From: a virus | DNA: 43,415 nucleotides | Strand: one strand, 5' to 3' | IMG/VR virus record: IMGVR_UViG_3300008120_000095 | Location: 1 to 43,415 of that record | Part shown: piece after piece, positions 6,830 through 15,933 of the stretch | Layout of the letters: each line of letters starts with the position of its first letter | How positions within the stretch are numbered: position 1 is the stretch's first letter | Notes under the pieces: generated by a model | The model's input: the letters and a program-made list of their open reading frames with translations, nothing else | What the model was told of the DNA's origin: nothing | Database searches by the model: none | Translations under genes and position numbers: made by a program

Positions 6830-9040
6830 ATGTACGGACAAGCCCATATCCCAAAACAACGAATTCCATTGTCTCAAAAAAATGAGGCTTGGCAGAAATC
6901 ATGTGTAGATGCATTTATCAATCTTTCTAAGTTTGGTATTAGTGAACGTCGTACATATCTTAAATCTCTTTATGATTATTACAATGGTGTAATTGACGAA
7001 GAGGATTACAACTACGTACTTAAACCTTACGGAAAGACTAGAAAGAATTTCCCGTCAAAGCTACGTAACTATCCTATCATCAAGCCAGTTATCGATCTTC
7101 TATTAGGAGAAAAATCTAAACGTCCATTAGAGTTCACTGTTACAGTGCAAAACTCTGATTCGATTAGCATCAAAGAAGAGACACTTAAACAATTAATGCT
7201 TACAAACATTAAAGCAAAGTTCTTAAGTGAGTTAGCTAAGCAAGGGCAATTACCTGAAGGAATGGAAGCTGAAGAGCCGCCACTTCCAAAGCAGATACAA
7301 GAAGAATTTAATAGAAGTTATGTGGACTCTAGAGCAATCAGAGGGCAAGCTGCTCTAAACTACATTATGTACTTCACAGAGTTTTACGACAAATTACAAA
7401 AGCAATTCTTCCACTTCTTAGTAACTGGGGAATGCTACTCACACAAAGGGGTACGTCGTAACGAACCTTTCTACGAAGTTATCAATCCATTAGATGTCGA
7501 CTTTGATAAAGATCCAGACATTGACTTCGTAGAAGATGGTGACTGGGCTATTCTTAGAAAGTATGCACATGCTTCTACAATCATAGATAATCTCGGAGAC
7601 TTTTTAACTGATGATCAAATTCTTCAATTAGAAACTCCAACACATACAGCAGCACAAGCTTACTTACTTTACCGTGCAGAAGCAGCTGGAGCTGATGATA
7701 ACATTTACCGTAACCGACTTGTAGAAGTTGTAACGGTATATTGGAAATCAAGAAAGAGAGTTGGGTTTGTTGTTTACAATGACCCTAACACTGGTAATCA
7801 AGAAACATTTGATGTTGATGAAGATTACAAAATGCCAAAAGAGTTAAAAGATCTTGGAGCCAAAATGGAATGGGAATGGGTTAACGAAGTTTGGGAGGGT
7901 ACACGTATCGATGGTCTTTACTACATTAAAATGAGACCTTACGTTAACCAAAGAAACAGTTTAGACAACCCATCAATTTGCAAACTTCCAATTAATGGAA
8001 GAAAATACTCAGACATCAACTCACAGAACGTGTCGTTAATCAGTCTTGGTATTCCATATCAGCTTAATTATAACATCTATAAGTACCGTCTTGAATTAGC
8101 AATTGCTAGAAGTAAAGACATCGTAGCTCAGTTTGATATTAACATGATCCCTAAAAACTGGGACATGGATAAGTTTATGCACTATGTAGAAGGTACAGGT
8201 ATTGCTTGGGTTGACTATAACAAGGAAGGAATTCAATTGTCTCCTCAACACCAGTCAGTGTTAGATATGTCAATTAAGACCATATCACAATACTTAACTC
8301 TCCTTGAGTCTATCATGTTAGAATGGGAAAAGCTTTCCGGGGTAACAAGACAGAGACAAGGGCAAATGGGAACTTATGAAGGAAAGGCCACATCCCAGCA
8401 ATCCATTGTTCAATCTTCTCACATTACTGAAGACATCTTCAGGAAGTTTTCTAACTTTGAGCAGAGAGAATTACAGGGTTTACTTGACTATTCGAAAGAA
8501 GCTTGGCTTAACGGTAAAAAAGCAACGTACGTAATGCCTGATGGTTCATTTGATGAACTAGACATTGACCCAATCACACACATGGAAAGTGAGTATGGGA
8601 TCTTTGTATCTGATGCAGGTAAAGATGTAGATAAAAAACAGAAGATTGAAGGGCTGGCTCAAGCAGCAGTTCAAAATGGTCTTCCACTTTCTGCAGCAAT
8701 TGCTATTTACGAGTCAGATAGCTTAAGTCAAATTAAAGATAAAATTGTTCAAGCTGAAAAAACTGCAGAACAATTAAAACAAGCTCAAGAGCAAGCATTA
8801 CAACAACAAGAACAAGCTAAGCTTCAGATGCAACAGCAAATTGCTCAGCAAGCTTCTCTTGATAAAGAAAAAGATCGTCAACTTCAAATTGAAGTAGCAT
8901 TAATTGCAGCTGAGTCTAAAGACAAAGATTCTAGTGCAAGTCTTGAAAAAATGATGCAAGATTTCCAATTAAAACAACAAGAATTAGCTTTAAAAGAAAG
9001 AGACTTAGAAATTAAAGCTAACTCACAAATTTCAGAATAA
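6830..9040 (+). CDS. Portal protein
   Basis: A 736-residue protein directly after the terminase. The N-terminal region with YLKSLYDYYNGVIDEEDY and the block FPSKLRNYPIIKPVIDLLLGE (about 82-102) resembles crAss-like portal proteins. The middle is mixed alpha/beta with many aromatic residues. The C-terminal ~120 residues are Gln-rich coiled coil (EQLKQAQEQALQQQEQAK), consistent with a barrel or internal helical extension. The portal is the dodecameric ring through which DNA enters and leaves the head. The stop TAA shares a base with the next ATG (TAATG at 9038-9042), so translation of the Dps-like protein is probably coupled to it. Confidence 0.85.
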   Translation: MYGQAHIPKQRIPLSQKNEAWQKSCVDAFINLSKFGISERRTYLKSLYDYYNGVIDEEDYNYVLKPYGKTRKNFPSKLRNYPIIKPVIDLLLGEKSKRPLEFTVTVQNSDSISIKEETLKQLMLTNIKAKFLSELAKQGQLPEGMEAEEPPLPKQIQEEFNRSYVDSRAIRGQAALNYIMYFTEFYDKLQKQFFHFLVTGECYSHKGVRRNEPFYEVINPLDVDFDKDPDIDFVEDGDWAILRKYAHASTIIDNLGDFLTDDQILQLETPTHTAAQAYLLYRAEAAGADDNIYRNRLVEVVTVYWKSRKRVGFVVYNDPNTGNQETFDVDEDYKMPKELKDLGAKMEWEWVNEVWEGTRIDGLYYIKMRPYVNQRNSLDNPSICKLPINGRKYSDINSQNVSLISLGIPYQLNYNIYKYRLELAIARSKDIVAQFDINMIPKNWDMDKFMHYVEGTGIAWVDYNKEGIQLSPQHQSVLDMSIKTISQYLTLLESIMLEWEKLSGVTRQRQGQMGTYEGKATSQQSIVQSSHITEDIFRKFSNFEQRELQGLLDYSKEAWLNGKKATYVMPDGSFDELDIDPITHMESEYGIFVSDAGKDVDKKQKIEGLAQAAVQNGLPLSAAIAIYESDSLSQIKDKIVQAEKTAEQLKQAQEQALQQQEQAKLQMQQQIAQQASLDKEKDRQLQIEVALIAAESKDKDSSASLEKMMQDFQLKQQELALKERDLEIKANSQISE

Positions 9041-9465
9041 TGAAGTACATGGATAAAATGGCCTCAGCTAAAGGGAAAACAACCATACCTGGGCTAGTAG
9101 TAGAATTATTAGATGCAACACTTAAGTTTCACATTCTACACTTAACAATCACAGGACCTGGAAGCTATGCTGCTCATAAAGCCCTTAACGAATTGTATGA
9201 TGCATTACCAGGACTTGCAGATAATATTGCAGAAGGCTATCAAGGTGCAACTGGAGAAATTCCAAAGTATCCTGCAGATATGCCAGCAAATGTTTGTGCC
9301 CCTGCAATGTCAAGTGTTAAAGAGGCAATTAGTTACATTGAAGAACTTCATTCTAAAATTTCTAAATTACAAGATGCTGTGCCTTACACAGAAATTGTAA
9401 ATGATTTAGATGCCATTAAGTCTACTTTAAATTCAGCTAAGTATAAGCTTAAATTCTTGTCATAA
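9040..9465 (+). CDS. Dps/ferritin-like four-helix protein (DUF5856-like)
   Basis: A 141-residue, all-helical protein. Its first half aligns with the Dps ferroxidase region: H34, H46, D61 and E65 have the same spacing (12, 15 and 4) as E. coli Dps H51, H63, D78 and E82. Around them G39-P-G, A45-H46 and D61-N-I-A-E65 also fit. The fourth ligand, Dps D67, is N50 here. H31 precedes the motif. I recall this family as DUF5856, seen in aquatic phages. Iron oxidation or protection of packaged DNA from oxidative damage is inferred; a purely structural role on the virion is possible. It is translationally coupled to the portal, which suggests a virion or assembly role. Confidence 0.7.
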   Translation: MKYMDKMASAKGKTTIPGLVVELLDATLKFHILHLTITGPGSYAAHKALNELYDALPGLADNIAEGYQGATGEIPKYPADMPANVCAPAMSSVKEAISYIEELHSKISKLQDAVPYTEIVNDLDAIKSTLNSAKYKLKFLS

Positions 9466-9470
9466 ATCTT

Positions 9471-11174
9471 ATGGATAACGCTACTAGGAAAGAGCTACTG
9501 TATAAAGCAAGAGCTGTAGGATATCCTGGCAGTATCTTAGATGTCTTTGCTAACTATGATCAAGGCAGAGATTTAATTGCTGAGTTTCAACAGCAACAAC
9601 AAATGCAACAGGCACAGCAAATGTCAAACATTGCTGCACAACAGTCTGGGCTAGAGCAACCTCAGCAACAAATGCAACAACCTCAACAACAGATGCAACC
9701 ACAAATGCCTGTTGTTCCAAGCTCCCCAACTCCGGCCCCTAACTTTACTCCTCCTCAGCCTCCTGCTCCAATCGGAGTTCAGTCACAAGACTCTCCAATG
9801 GGAATGGTATCAGGGCAATCAGGGCCCAATCAGGGCAGAGCTATATTTGCTAGTGGTGGATTTACAACAGATCCTCCATCTTACACTCTTCCAACTCTTG
9901 AAATAAAAGCTACAAGAAATGCACCAGTCCCTAAAATGCTAGAACCTGGTTTTCAAGATGAGTTAGCTTATCAAGAAGCTAAAAATAAACTTGAACTTAG
10001 ACAGCAACTAGAAAGTGGTCAGTTAAGAAATAAAGACAATCCTGGAATCTTTGAATTTTTAAAAAATGGAAGACAAGGTGAGGAAGCTCTAAAAGAAATG
10101 TATAGAAAGTATCCAGATGATAAAAGATTAGTAGCTAAAGAGGATAGAGCCAATAAAGAAACGGGAGAGTTTTTAATTAAACAAGGATTCCAGCAAATAA
10201 TAAAGGCTCCAAGGTTTCTTAAAAGAGCTTATGATATTTTTAATTTGCCTGATCAACTTGAAGAATGGAGTCAAGCAGAAAGAGAAGCTAAAAAAGAGTA
10301 TGGTAACTATACTGATGAGCTTCAAAATCAAGTAGATACTTATGAGAAAGCTCACGGTACTTACAAACCAAGCTTTATAGAAAGAATGAGAAAAACTCGT
10401 TTTAAATTTGCTACTGGTGGCTTTACTGAAGAAGATCCAATTAAAGATGCTTATGCTGCTTACAATGCAAATAAATTAGCACAGATAACAGATCCTAGAA
10501 CAGGTAAACTTCTCCCCACAAATGATCCAAGAGCTCAAATAGATCTTAGAGAAACAATGTGGAAAAGACAACCAACTAAAGAAAACCGTACGGAAGGTAC
10601 TATAGATGAACGTAGGCAAACATTAAGTTATCCTACAAATATGGGTGAAAATGATTTATTTTTTAATAGAAGTGAAGGAGTAGGAGACCTTCCAATGAGG
10701 GCTGTAAAAATTGGTGCCAAAGGATTACTTGAAGAAGAGTATATTCTAGGCCCAAAGGGTAATTTAATTAAGAATCCAAATTATACTGGAAAACTTAGTG
10801 AAGAAGGTAAAGAATGGGCAGAAAAAGCTGTCTCTAAATATGGATTAGACCCTGCAGTTATAGGGTATTTTAATCAAAGTGCTATGTCAGATTCTACTAA
10901 AACATTGGCAGATTACGATCCATCAATTTTACTACCTTCTGAAAAATATTCAAAACAGCCAATTATTTCTGTTGGAGAAATTGGAAACCAACTAACATGG
11001 GCTCCAAGGAAAGGGGATATAATGACTAAGAAAAATGTAGCCGACGAGGAAGGTCAGCCTAGAGTCGTAGGTGCAACTAATATGTCAGGAGTAGATATCC
11101 CTAAAAAGAAAAAAGAAAAGAAATTAGGAGGAGTTAAGTGTTACACTTGTGTAGGCAGAAAACGACGAGTGTGA
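9471..11174 (+). CDS. Gln/Pro-rich virion-module protein with FxxGG motifs
   Basis: A 567-residue protein between the Dps-like protein and the scaffold candidate. Residues 39-78 are almost only Gln, Met and Pro; residues 80-125 are Pro- and Gly-rich linker. Two motifs stand out: FASGGF (126-131) and FATGGF (313-318), each followed by an acidic/Pro stretch (TTDPPSY, TEEDPIKD). Residues 200-310 are charged and helical. The C-terminus is very basic and contains KKLGGVKCYTCVGRKRRV with a CxxC. The same [FY]-x-x-G-G motif recurs in the proteins at 22910 and 30424. Probably a minor capsid or internal virion protein; no enzymatic motif is seen. A basic tail could bind packaged DNA. Confidence 0.65.
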   Translation: MDNATRKELLYKARAVGYPGSILDVFANYDQGRDLIAEFQQQQQMQQAQQMSNIAAQQSGLEQPQQQMQQPQQQMQPQMPVVPSSPTPAPNFTPPQPPAPIGVQSQDSPMGMVSGQSGPNQGRAIFASGGFTTDPPSYTLPTLEIKATRNAPVPKMLEPGFQDELAYQEAKNKLELRQQLESGQLRNKDNPGIFEFLKNGRQGEEALKEMYRKYPDDKRLVAKEDRANKETGEFLIKQGFQQIIKAPRFLKRAYDIFNLPDQLEEWSQAEREAKKEYGNYTDELQNQVDTYEKAHGTYKPSFIERMRKTRFKFATGGFTEEDPIKDAYAAYNANKLAQITDPRTGKLLPTNDPRAQIDLRETMWKRQPTKENRTEGTIDERRQTLSYPTNMGENDLFFNRSEGVGDLPMRAVKIGAKGLLEEEYILGPKGNLIKNPNYTGKLSEEGKEWAEKAVSKYGLDPAVIGYFNQSAMSDSTKTLADYDPSILLPSEKYSKQPIISVGEIGNQLTWAPRKGDIMTKKNVADEEGQPRVVGATNMSGVDIPKKKKEKKLGGVKCYTCVGRKRRV

Positions 11175-11211
11175 TATAATAAAGCAAAGTATAAAAATAA
11201 AATTTATGCTT

Positions 11212-11238
11212 TTTGATTGAAAACAAGTAATAACTTTG
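11212..11238 (+). promoter_or_regulatory. Promoter before the scaffold/capsid genes, predicted leaderless
   Basis: TAACTTTG at 11231-11238 matches TAnnTTTG and ends five bases before the ATG at 11244. A TTTG at 11212-11215 lies upstream, but with only 15 bases between boxes, shorter than the usual 19-21, so the -33 part is uncertain. The location argues for the ATG at 11244 rather than the upstream in-frame TTG at 11217. The 69-base gap also holds an imperfect AAAGCA/TGCTTT hairpin followed by T residues (about 11181-11215), which is too weak to call a terminator. Confidence 0.55.
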
Positions 11239-11243
11239 TATCT

Positions 11244-12374
11244 ATGAGTAAACCAAATGACAAATTAGATTTCTCAGACATCACTTTCGACGACTTTATT
11301 GGTGATGGTCTTGAGGCAGCTGATCCAAAAGAGGATAAAGCTGAAAACATTGAAAATGATGACGATCTTGAAGATCAAGATGACGACATCGATGACGATA
11401 ATGATAATGAAGAAGATGATGCTGATGATGATGAACCAGCTTCGAGACGTTCTTCTAAAAGAGGAGTCTTTGATGACTCTGATGATGATGAAGAAGATGA
11501 CATTGAAGATGATGGTGAACTATCTATCACAGATTCAATTGCAAAAGCTTTAGGCTATGAATTAGAAAAAGAATATGCTGATACTGAAGAAGGATTAGCT
11601 GAGTTCACTAAGGATGTTGCTAAAGAGATTGCAGAGGATCAATTGCAAGCATTGTTCGAGCAGTTCCCAACTGTGCAGAAACATCTTGATTATGTTCTTG
11701 CTGGTGGAGACCCTGACAAATTCTTTCAGACTTACAATCCTTCATTGGATTACGGTCAGATTCAAATTGACAGAGATGACGCTAGAACTCAAAAAGGGTT
11801 CCTAACGGAATACTTGAGAGAAAAAGGACACGATGATGATTTCATCAAAGATATGATTGAGGATTACGAAGACTCTGGCAAATTATACGACAGAGCTTTA
11901 AATGCTCAAAAACATCTTGCAGCTGGGCAGGCTAAAGAAAGAGAAGAGATTGTAGCTCGTCAAAGAGAGATGCAAAAGCAACAAGAAAAACAAACTGAAG
12001 AGTTTTGGGAGAGTGTTGCAGCTACAATTGAACAAGGAAAAGAATTTGCTGGGATTAAAATTCCAGACCGTGAAAAGGCAAAGTTCTTTGACTACATCTC
12101 TAAGCCTATGGATAAGCAGGGCCGTACCCAAAGAGATATGGACTATGCTTCTGCAGAAATGGATGCTAAATTAGCATTAGATTACTTGATGTATAAGAAA
12201 CTTCAGTTGACTGATATCATCTCAACTAAAGTTAAGACAGCAAGTGCTCAAAACTTAAGACAAAAAATTCAAAGCAATCAAGAAAGAGTAAAGAATTTCG
12301 GAAAGGCTGAGAAAGGAAAAATAAAAACATTTGATCCAGACCAACTGGATGTAAAGAGGCTGTTTGAAAAATAA
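11244..12374 (+). CDS. Putative scaffolding protein (acidic, coiled-coil)
   Basis: A 376-residue protein immediately upstream of the major capsid gene, the usual place for a scaffold. Residues ~20-90 are an extraordinary Asp/Glu-rich tract interrupted by a short basic stretch (RRSSKRG). The rest is helical, with a long coiled coil (about 215-260, AKEREEIVARQREMQKQQEK) and a basic C-terminus (KNFGKAEKGKIKTFDPDQLD), as in scaffolds whose C-terminal helices bind the capsid protein. No protease motif is seen. I chose the ATG at 11244 because the TAnnTTTG promoter element occupies the upstream extension. A minor capsid protein is the alternative. Confidence 0.65.
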   Translation: MSKPNDKLDFSDITFDDFIGDGLEAADPKEDKAENIENDDDLEDQDDDIDDDNDNEEDDADDDEPASRRSSKRGVFDDSDDDEEDDIEDDGELSITDSIAKALGYELEKEYADTEEGLAEFTKDVAKEIAEDQLQALFEQFPTVQKHLDYVLAGGDPDKFFQTYNPSLDYGQIQIDRDDARTQKGFLTEYLREKGHDDDFIKDMIEDYEDSGKLYDRALNAQKHLAAGQAKEREEIVARQREMQKQQEKQTEEFWESVAATIEQGKEFAGIKIPDREKAKFFDYISKPMDKQGRTQRDMDYASAEMDAKLALDYLMYKKLQLTDIISTKVKTASAQNLRQKIQSNQERVKNFGKAEKGKIKTFDPDQLDVKRLFEK

Positions 12375-12402
12375 CGCAAATTAACTTTAAAAACTAAGAA
12401 TC

Positions 12403-13824
12403 ATGTCAGTAATGCAAGTTTTAAAGACGTACTATAACGATAGTCAGATGACCGATACTAACTCATTGGTTAATGCACTTATGGAACGTCCAGAGGAGTT
12501 ATCTCCTATTATTACTCACTTAGCAGGTCGTGAAGAAAAGAAGTTCCCATTGTCTTTCTTAACTGAAGGTGTTGGAAACACTAAATCTATCGATCGTTTT
12601 GAGTATGAGTACCGTGTTAAAACACACGAAATTAATGTTCGTCCTGTTGTTGTAGGATTGGGTGCAGCTGCTGGTGCAGGTGGAGCTCCTTTCTACTTAA
12701 CTTTCCCAGACAAATGGTTCGTATTCCCTTACACTCTTGTTTCTCAATCAGGTGTATTGGCACGTATCATGGCTGAGCCAGTTGCAGACGGAAGTGGTTG
12801 GAAGTATACTTTGAAAATCGTATCTCCTGATACTGCTAACGTTCCTGCTGCTGACGTAGCTGCTGGTGCTCTTTGGGGTCAATTGTATGCTAACGTAGGT
12901 GTAGATTTCTCTCGTGGAAATGCTTCTAACTGGACTGCTCCAGGTTTAGTTCGTTCTAAGATTGGAACTATCCGTAAGTCTTACCACTTCTCTGGAAATG
13001 CTAAAGACTATGTTGCACAATTCGAACTTCCTTTGAAAGAGGGTAGCAAAACTAAGTTGTGGATGGATTACGAAGAGTACCGTCACATGTTGAAGTTCAA
13101 AGAAGAGTGTGAAATGTACTACTGGTACGGTCAAAAAACTCACGATGCATCTGGTACTTCTACCATGTTGGATGAGAATGGTCAGCCAGTTATTTCAGGT
13201 CCTGGTCTTCTTGAGCAAATCATCAACAAAGACACTTACTCTACGTTGACTCAAACTAAACTTGAAGAAACAATTGGAGATTTGTTCTATGGTATGACTG
13301 ATGCTACAGACAAGCAAGTTACCCTTTACACTGGTATTGGTGGAGCTCGTGAGTTTGACAAAGCTCTTAAGTCTTACTATGGTGCTAACACTTTCCTACA
13401 AACAACTCAACCATACTTCATCACTGGATCTGGTCGTAACTTGGGAATCACCGGTTACTTCACTAGCTACCAACACGTTGATGGTTACTCAGTGAATGTA
13501 GTTAAGTCTCACTTGTTTGATCACGGTCCTGTTGCTCAAGCTTCTCAAAAGCACCCAGTATCAGGTCTTCCACTTGAGTCTTACCGTATGGTATTCGTTG
13601 ACCAATCAACTTATGACGGAGAAAACAACTTGCAAATGATCAATAAAAAAGGTCGTGAGTTACTTCGTTGGTGTGTTGCTGGTTCAGTAGTTCCAAAAGG
13701 ATTTACTGCTAACGATAGCCGTGCTAGTGATATAGACGGTGCTTCTGTTCATATGCTTAAGACTGCTGGTATCTTACTTCGTCGTTTCGATACAAGCTTA
13801 GATCTTAAGTGTATTGCATCGTAA
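12403..13824 (+). CDS. Major capsid protein (HK97-type, inferred)
   Basis: A 473-residue protein between scaffold candidate and a strong terminator. The N-terminal LAGREEKKFPLSFLTEGVGNT segment resembles capsid proteins of crAss-like and related Bacteroidota phages. The mixed alpha/beta composition without low complexity fits an HK97 fold. Codon use differs from neighbours: arginine is CGT throughout the parts I read, whereas most nearby genes prefer AGA, which fits very high expression. It polymerises into the icosahedral shell. A weaker promoter-like pair lies in front (TTTG 12363-12366, TAACTTTA 12382-12389). Assignment rests on position, codon bias and remembered similarity. Confidence 0.82.
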   Translation: MSVMQVLKTYYNDSQMTDTNSLVNALMERPEELSPIITHLAGREEKKFPLSFLTEGVGNTKSIDRFEYEYRVKTHEINVRPVVVGLGAAAGAGGAPFYLTFPDKWFVFPYTLVSQSGVLARIMAEPVADGSGWKYTLKIVSPDTANVPAADVAAGALWGQLYANVGVDFSRGNASNWTAPGLVRSKIGTIRKSYHFSGNAKDYVAQFELPLKEGSKTKLWMDYEEYRHMLKFKEECEMYYWYGQKTHDASGTSTMLDENGQPVISGPGLLEQIINKDTYSTLTQTKLEETIGDLFYGMTDATDKQVTLYTGIGGAREFDKALKSYYGANTFLQTTQPYFITGSGRNLGITGYFTSYQHVDGYSVNVVKSHLFDHGPVAQASQKHPVSGLPLESYRMVFVDQSTYDGENNLQMINKKGRELLRWCVAGSVVPKGFTANDSRASDIDGASVHMLKTAGILLRRFDTSLDLKCIAS

Positions 13825-13844
13825 TTTGTGTTTGGTTTGCACTA

Positions 13845-13876
13845 AAAAAGGGGCAGGTGAATGCCTGCTCCTTTTT
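13845..13876 (+). terminator. Rho-independent terminator after the major capsid gene
   Basis: The stem AAAAAGGGGCAGG (13845-13857) pairs with CCTGCTCCTTTTT (13864-13876), with one G-T wobble. A loop of about six bases lies between them and a T tract is contained in the right arm. It sits 20 bases after the capsid stop and ends the head-module transcript. A second small hairpin, GTTAGG (13895-13900) with CCTAAC (13912-13917), lies in the leader of the next gene and has no T run. Confidence 0.85.
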
Positions 13877-13939
13877 ATCTTAATATAAAAACATGTTAGG
13901 TTATTCTTTACCCTAACGATAAAGAAAAAAGAACAATAA

Positions 13940-14746
13940 ATGAAAACAGTTATTATTAGAAGACAGGAGGTATTAAATCACCTCCCAAAAGAGATCCGAG
14001 CAGGAGCAAAGATCAAAATCGGTTCAATTTATGTGAACCGTCAGCCACTCAAAGGATTGGATGGAGAAGAAGAAAACAAAATTCTCTCAAAAGTAATTGA
14101 TGTACCACCTGGACATGAGAAATGGCCAGAGAAGACCAAAGACTTCTGGGCAAGTTTAAACTTAAAAGTTCCTTTCGAGGGAGTTGAGTTAAACATTGCA
14201 ACAGATGAAAATGGAATGCCGGAGAATGTAATGGATTTTATTCATTACCAATGGTGTAAAAAGCATAGACAAGTGGCAGCAAATGAGGAAGAGATGAAAA
14301 GCAACTCTGAAAAGAAGTTCTACATCTACGATCCAGCTAAAGACTTGTTGAAGAAACATGCTAGAGTCCAAGTTAAAAAGGATGCTGATAAGGAATTTAT
14401 CAAGCTTACTGGAAACTTCGACAAGATGAGAGCAATTACAAGAGTATTAACTTCAGGAGATCCTTCAAGATTGTCTGAAATTGAACTCGAAAACAATTTG
14501 TACGAGCTTAAAGAAGCTAGTCCAGAGAAATTCTTACGTTATGCTTTAGATGCAGATCTAGAACTACGTGCAGAAATTGAAGAAATGGTTGAACACTCTG
14601 TTCTTAGAAGAATCGGAAATCAAGTTATCTTTGAAGACGAAACTTTAGGAGAGGACATTAAGGATACAATCATATACTTCAAGAACAAAAAGAACTCTGG
14701 AGCAGTAAACACTATGAGAGCTCGTTTGAAAGAAGTACAACACTAA
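13940..14746 (+). CDS. Capsid-proximal hypothetical structural protein
   Basis: A 268-residue soluble protein following the capsid terminator. The N-terminal part (MKTVIIRRQEVLNHLPKEIR, then GSIYVNRQPLKGL) looks like a small beta domain with basic residues. A charged helical middle and a helical C-terminal half (LRAEIEEMVEHSVLRRIGN, then KDTIIYFKNKK) follow. Genes at this position commonly encode head-completion or auxiliary capsid proteins. I recognise no domain. It is separated by 13 bases from the next gene, with which it probably shares a transcript. Confidence 0.6.
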   Translation: MKTVIIRRQEVLNHLPKEIRAGAKIKIGSIYVNRQPLKGLDGEEENKILSKVIDVPPGHEKWPEKTKDFWASLNLKVPFEGVELNIATDENGMPENVMDFIHYQWCKKHRQVAANEEEMKSNSEKKFYIYDPAKDLLKKHARVQVKKDADKEFIKLTGNFDKMRAITRVLTSGDPSRLSEIELENNLYELKEASPEKFLRYALDADLELRAEIEEMVEHSVLRRIGNQVIFEDETLGEDIKDTIIYFKNKKNSGAVNTMRARLKEVQH

Positions 14747-14759
14747 AACTAACTAGTCA

Positions 14760-15896
14760 ATGACTGTTAACGAAATGCATATAGCTGTCAACCAAGGGGT
14801 GCAAAAAATTGCATCCTTCCAGGTTGATAACTTGTTACCTCAGGAGATAGACCATGAGTTAAACCTTGCTATGATGAGATTCATCAAGCAAAGATTCAAC
14901 TTTACGTCTAATCGTTTGGGGAAAGGTTTCGAGCAGTCACAGAAAAGAATAGACGACCTTCGTAACTTATTAGTAGAAAACTCAGGCGCTACTACAAGTG
15001 AAGGTCTTGTCTATACTTCAAATTATTCAAATGTCTATGTGGATCGGTATACCTTTCCACTAGACTATTTGTTTTTAGTATCAGTAAGAGCTGAGGTTTA
15101 TTATACTTGCAATGTAAACATTAATAGCTTAATAGTCCCAGTATCAAATACTGTAAGTGGTGTTAGAATTGATTTAACTCCTCCTGCACCTGGGTATGTG
15201 TTAACCACCTTTGACAGATGGAGCAGTTCAATGGGAGATTGGGAGGGAATAATGAACCTTCCTGTCGGAGAAACCATTACAACAGATCAATTGTACGATA
15301 GCAACAACTATAACTTTGGTATAAGACCTGCAATGTCTTTCCCAGAAGGAACAGCTGGAGCTACTTCACAACAAAACCCATACTTAGATAGCAACCAAGT
15401 TTATTTAACTAATACTTCTTGGGATGGTACAATTTGGGGAAGTGGAAATCCTGTTTCAGTACAATCAACTTGGATATTACCAGGTGATATGTCTAGTGCA
15501 ATTTATGTGCAGCATGCTGTAACTGAAACAATTACTAAGACAACTAGAACGTATCCAACAGGAAGCTATAGGATAAGCTTAGCTTCATTTGGACAACATG
15601 ACGATATTTTGTATATGATGGACGATCCATTCAATAGAGCTTGGTACAAAGAGCCCACATATACAATAGAAGAAAATTACATCGATGTTTACACCGATCA
15701 AGAATTTGTAGTACCGACTGTAAAAATAAAATACATTCGGAAACCTGTAGAAATCTCATATACTAATGGAGTAGGATGTGAATTAGCTGTTCACACTCAC
15801 CATGAAATAGTTGAGATGGCTGTAAAAAGTATACTGGAAGGTATTCAAGACCCAAGGTATCAAACTCAAACAATGGAGACATTCGAGAGTGAATAA
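14760..15896 (+). CDS. Putative head-tail connector / ring protein
   Basis: A 378-residue protein. The N-terminal helical segment (MTVNEMHIAVNQGVQKIASF, then NLLPQEIDHELNLAMMRFIK) resembles a conserved family of structural proteins in aquatic Bacteroidota phages that I associate with head-tail connectors. A large beta-rich, Thr/Asn/Ser-rich central insertion (about 80-290) follows, and then a short basic strand region VPTVKIKYIRKPVEISY. The ends H-T-H-H-E-I-V-E-M-A-V-K resemble adaptor proteins of the gp6/gp4 type, where a final helix packs on the portal. Connector function is inferred from position and these helices. Confidence 0.55.
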   Translation: MTVNEMHIAVNQGVQKIASFQVDNLLPQEIDHELNLAMMRFIKQRFNFTSNRLGKGFEQSQKRIDDLRNLLVENSGATTSEGLVYTSNYSNVYVDRYTFPLDYLFLVSVRAEVYYTCNVNINSLIVPVSNTVSGVRIDLTPPAPGYVLTTFDRWSSSMGDWEGIMNLPVGETITTDQLYDSNNYNFGIRPAMSFPEGTAGATSQQNPYLDSNQVYLTNTSWDGTIWGSGNPVSVQSTWILPGDMSSAIYVQHAVTETITKTTRTYPTGSYRISLASFGQHDDILYMMDDPFNRAWYKEPTYTIEENYIDVYTDQEFVVPTVKIKYIRKPVEISYTNGVGCELAVHTHHEIVEMAVKSILEGIQDPRYQTQTMETFESE

Positions 15897-15933
15897 TTAA
15901 ATTAATGTGTTAAACGCCTAAAACTTTTAAAAA

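Noticed and set aside
11181-11215. Hairpin AAAGCA/TGCTTT with T run after the 9471 gene as a terminator
   Set aside because: Only six base pairs around an 18-base or larger loop, AT-rich; too weak to support.
11217-11243. Upstream TTG start for the scaffold candidate
   Set aside because: The extension contains the TAACTTTG promoter element, so the ATG at 11244 is preferred.
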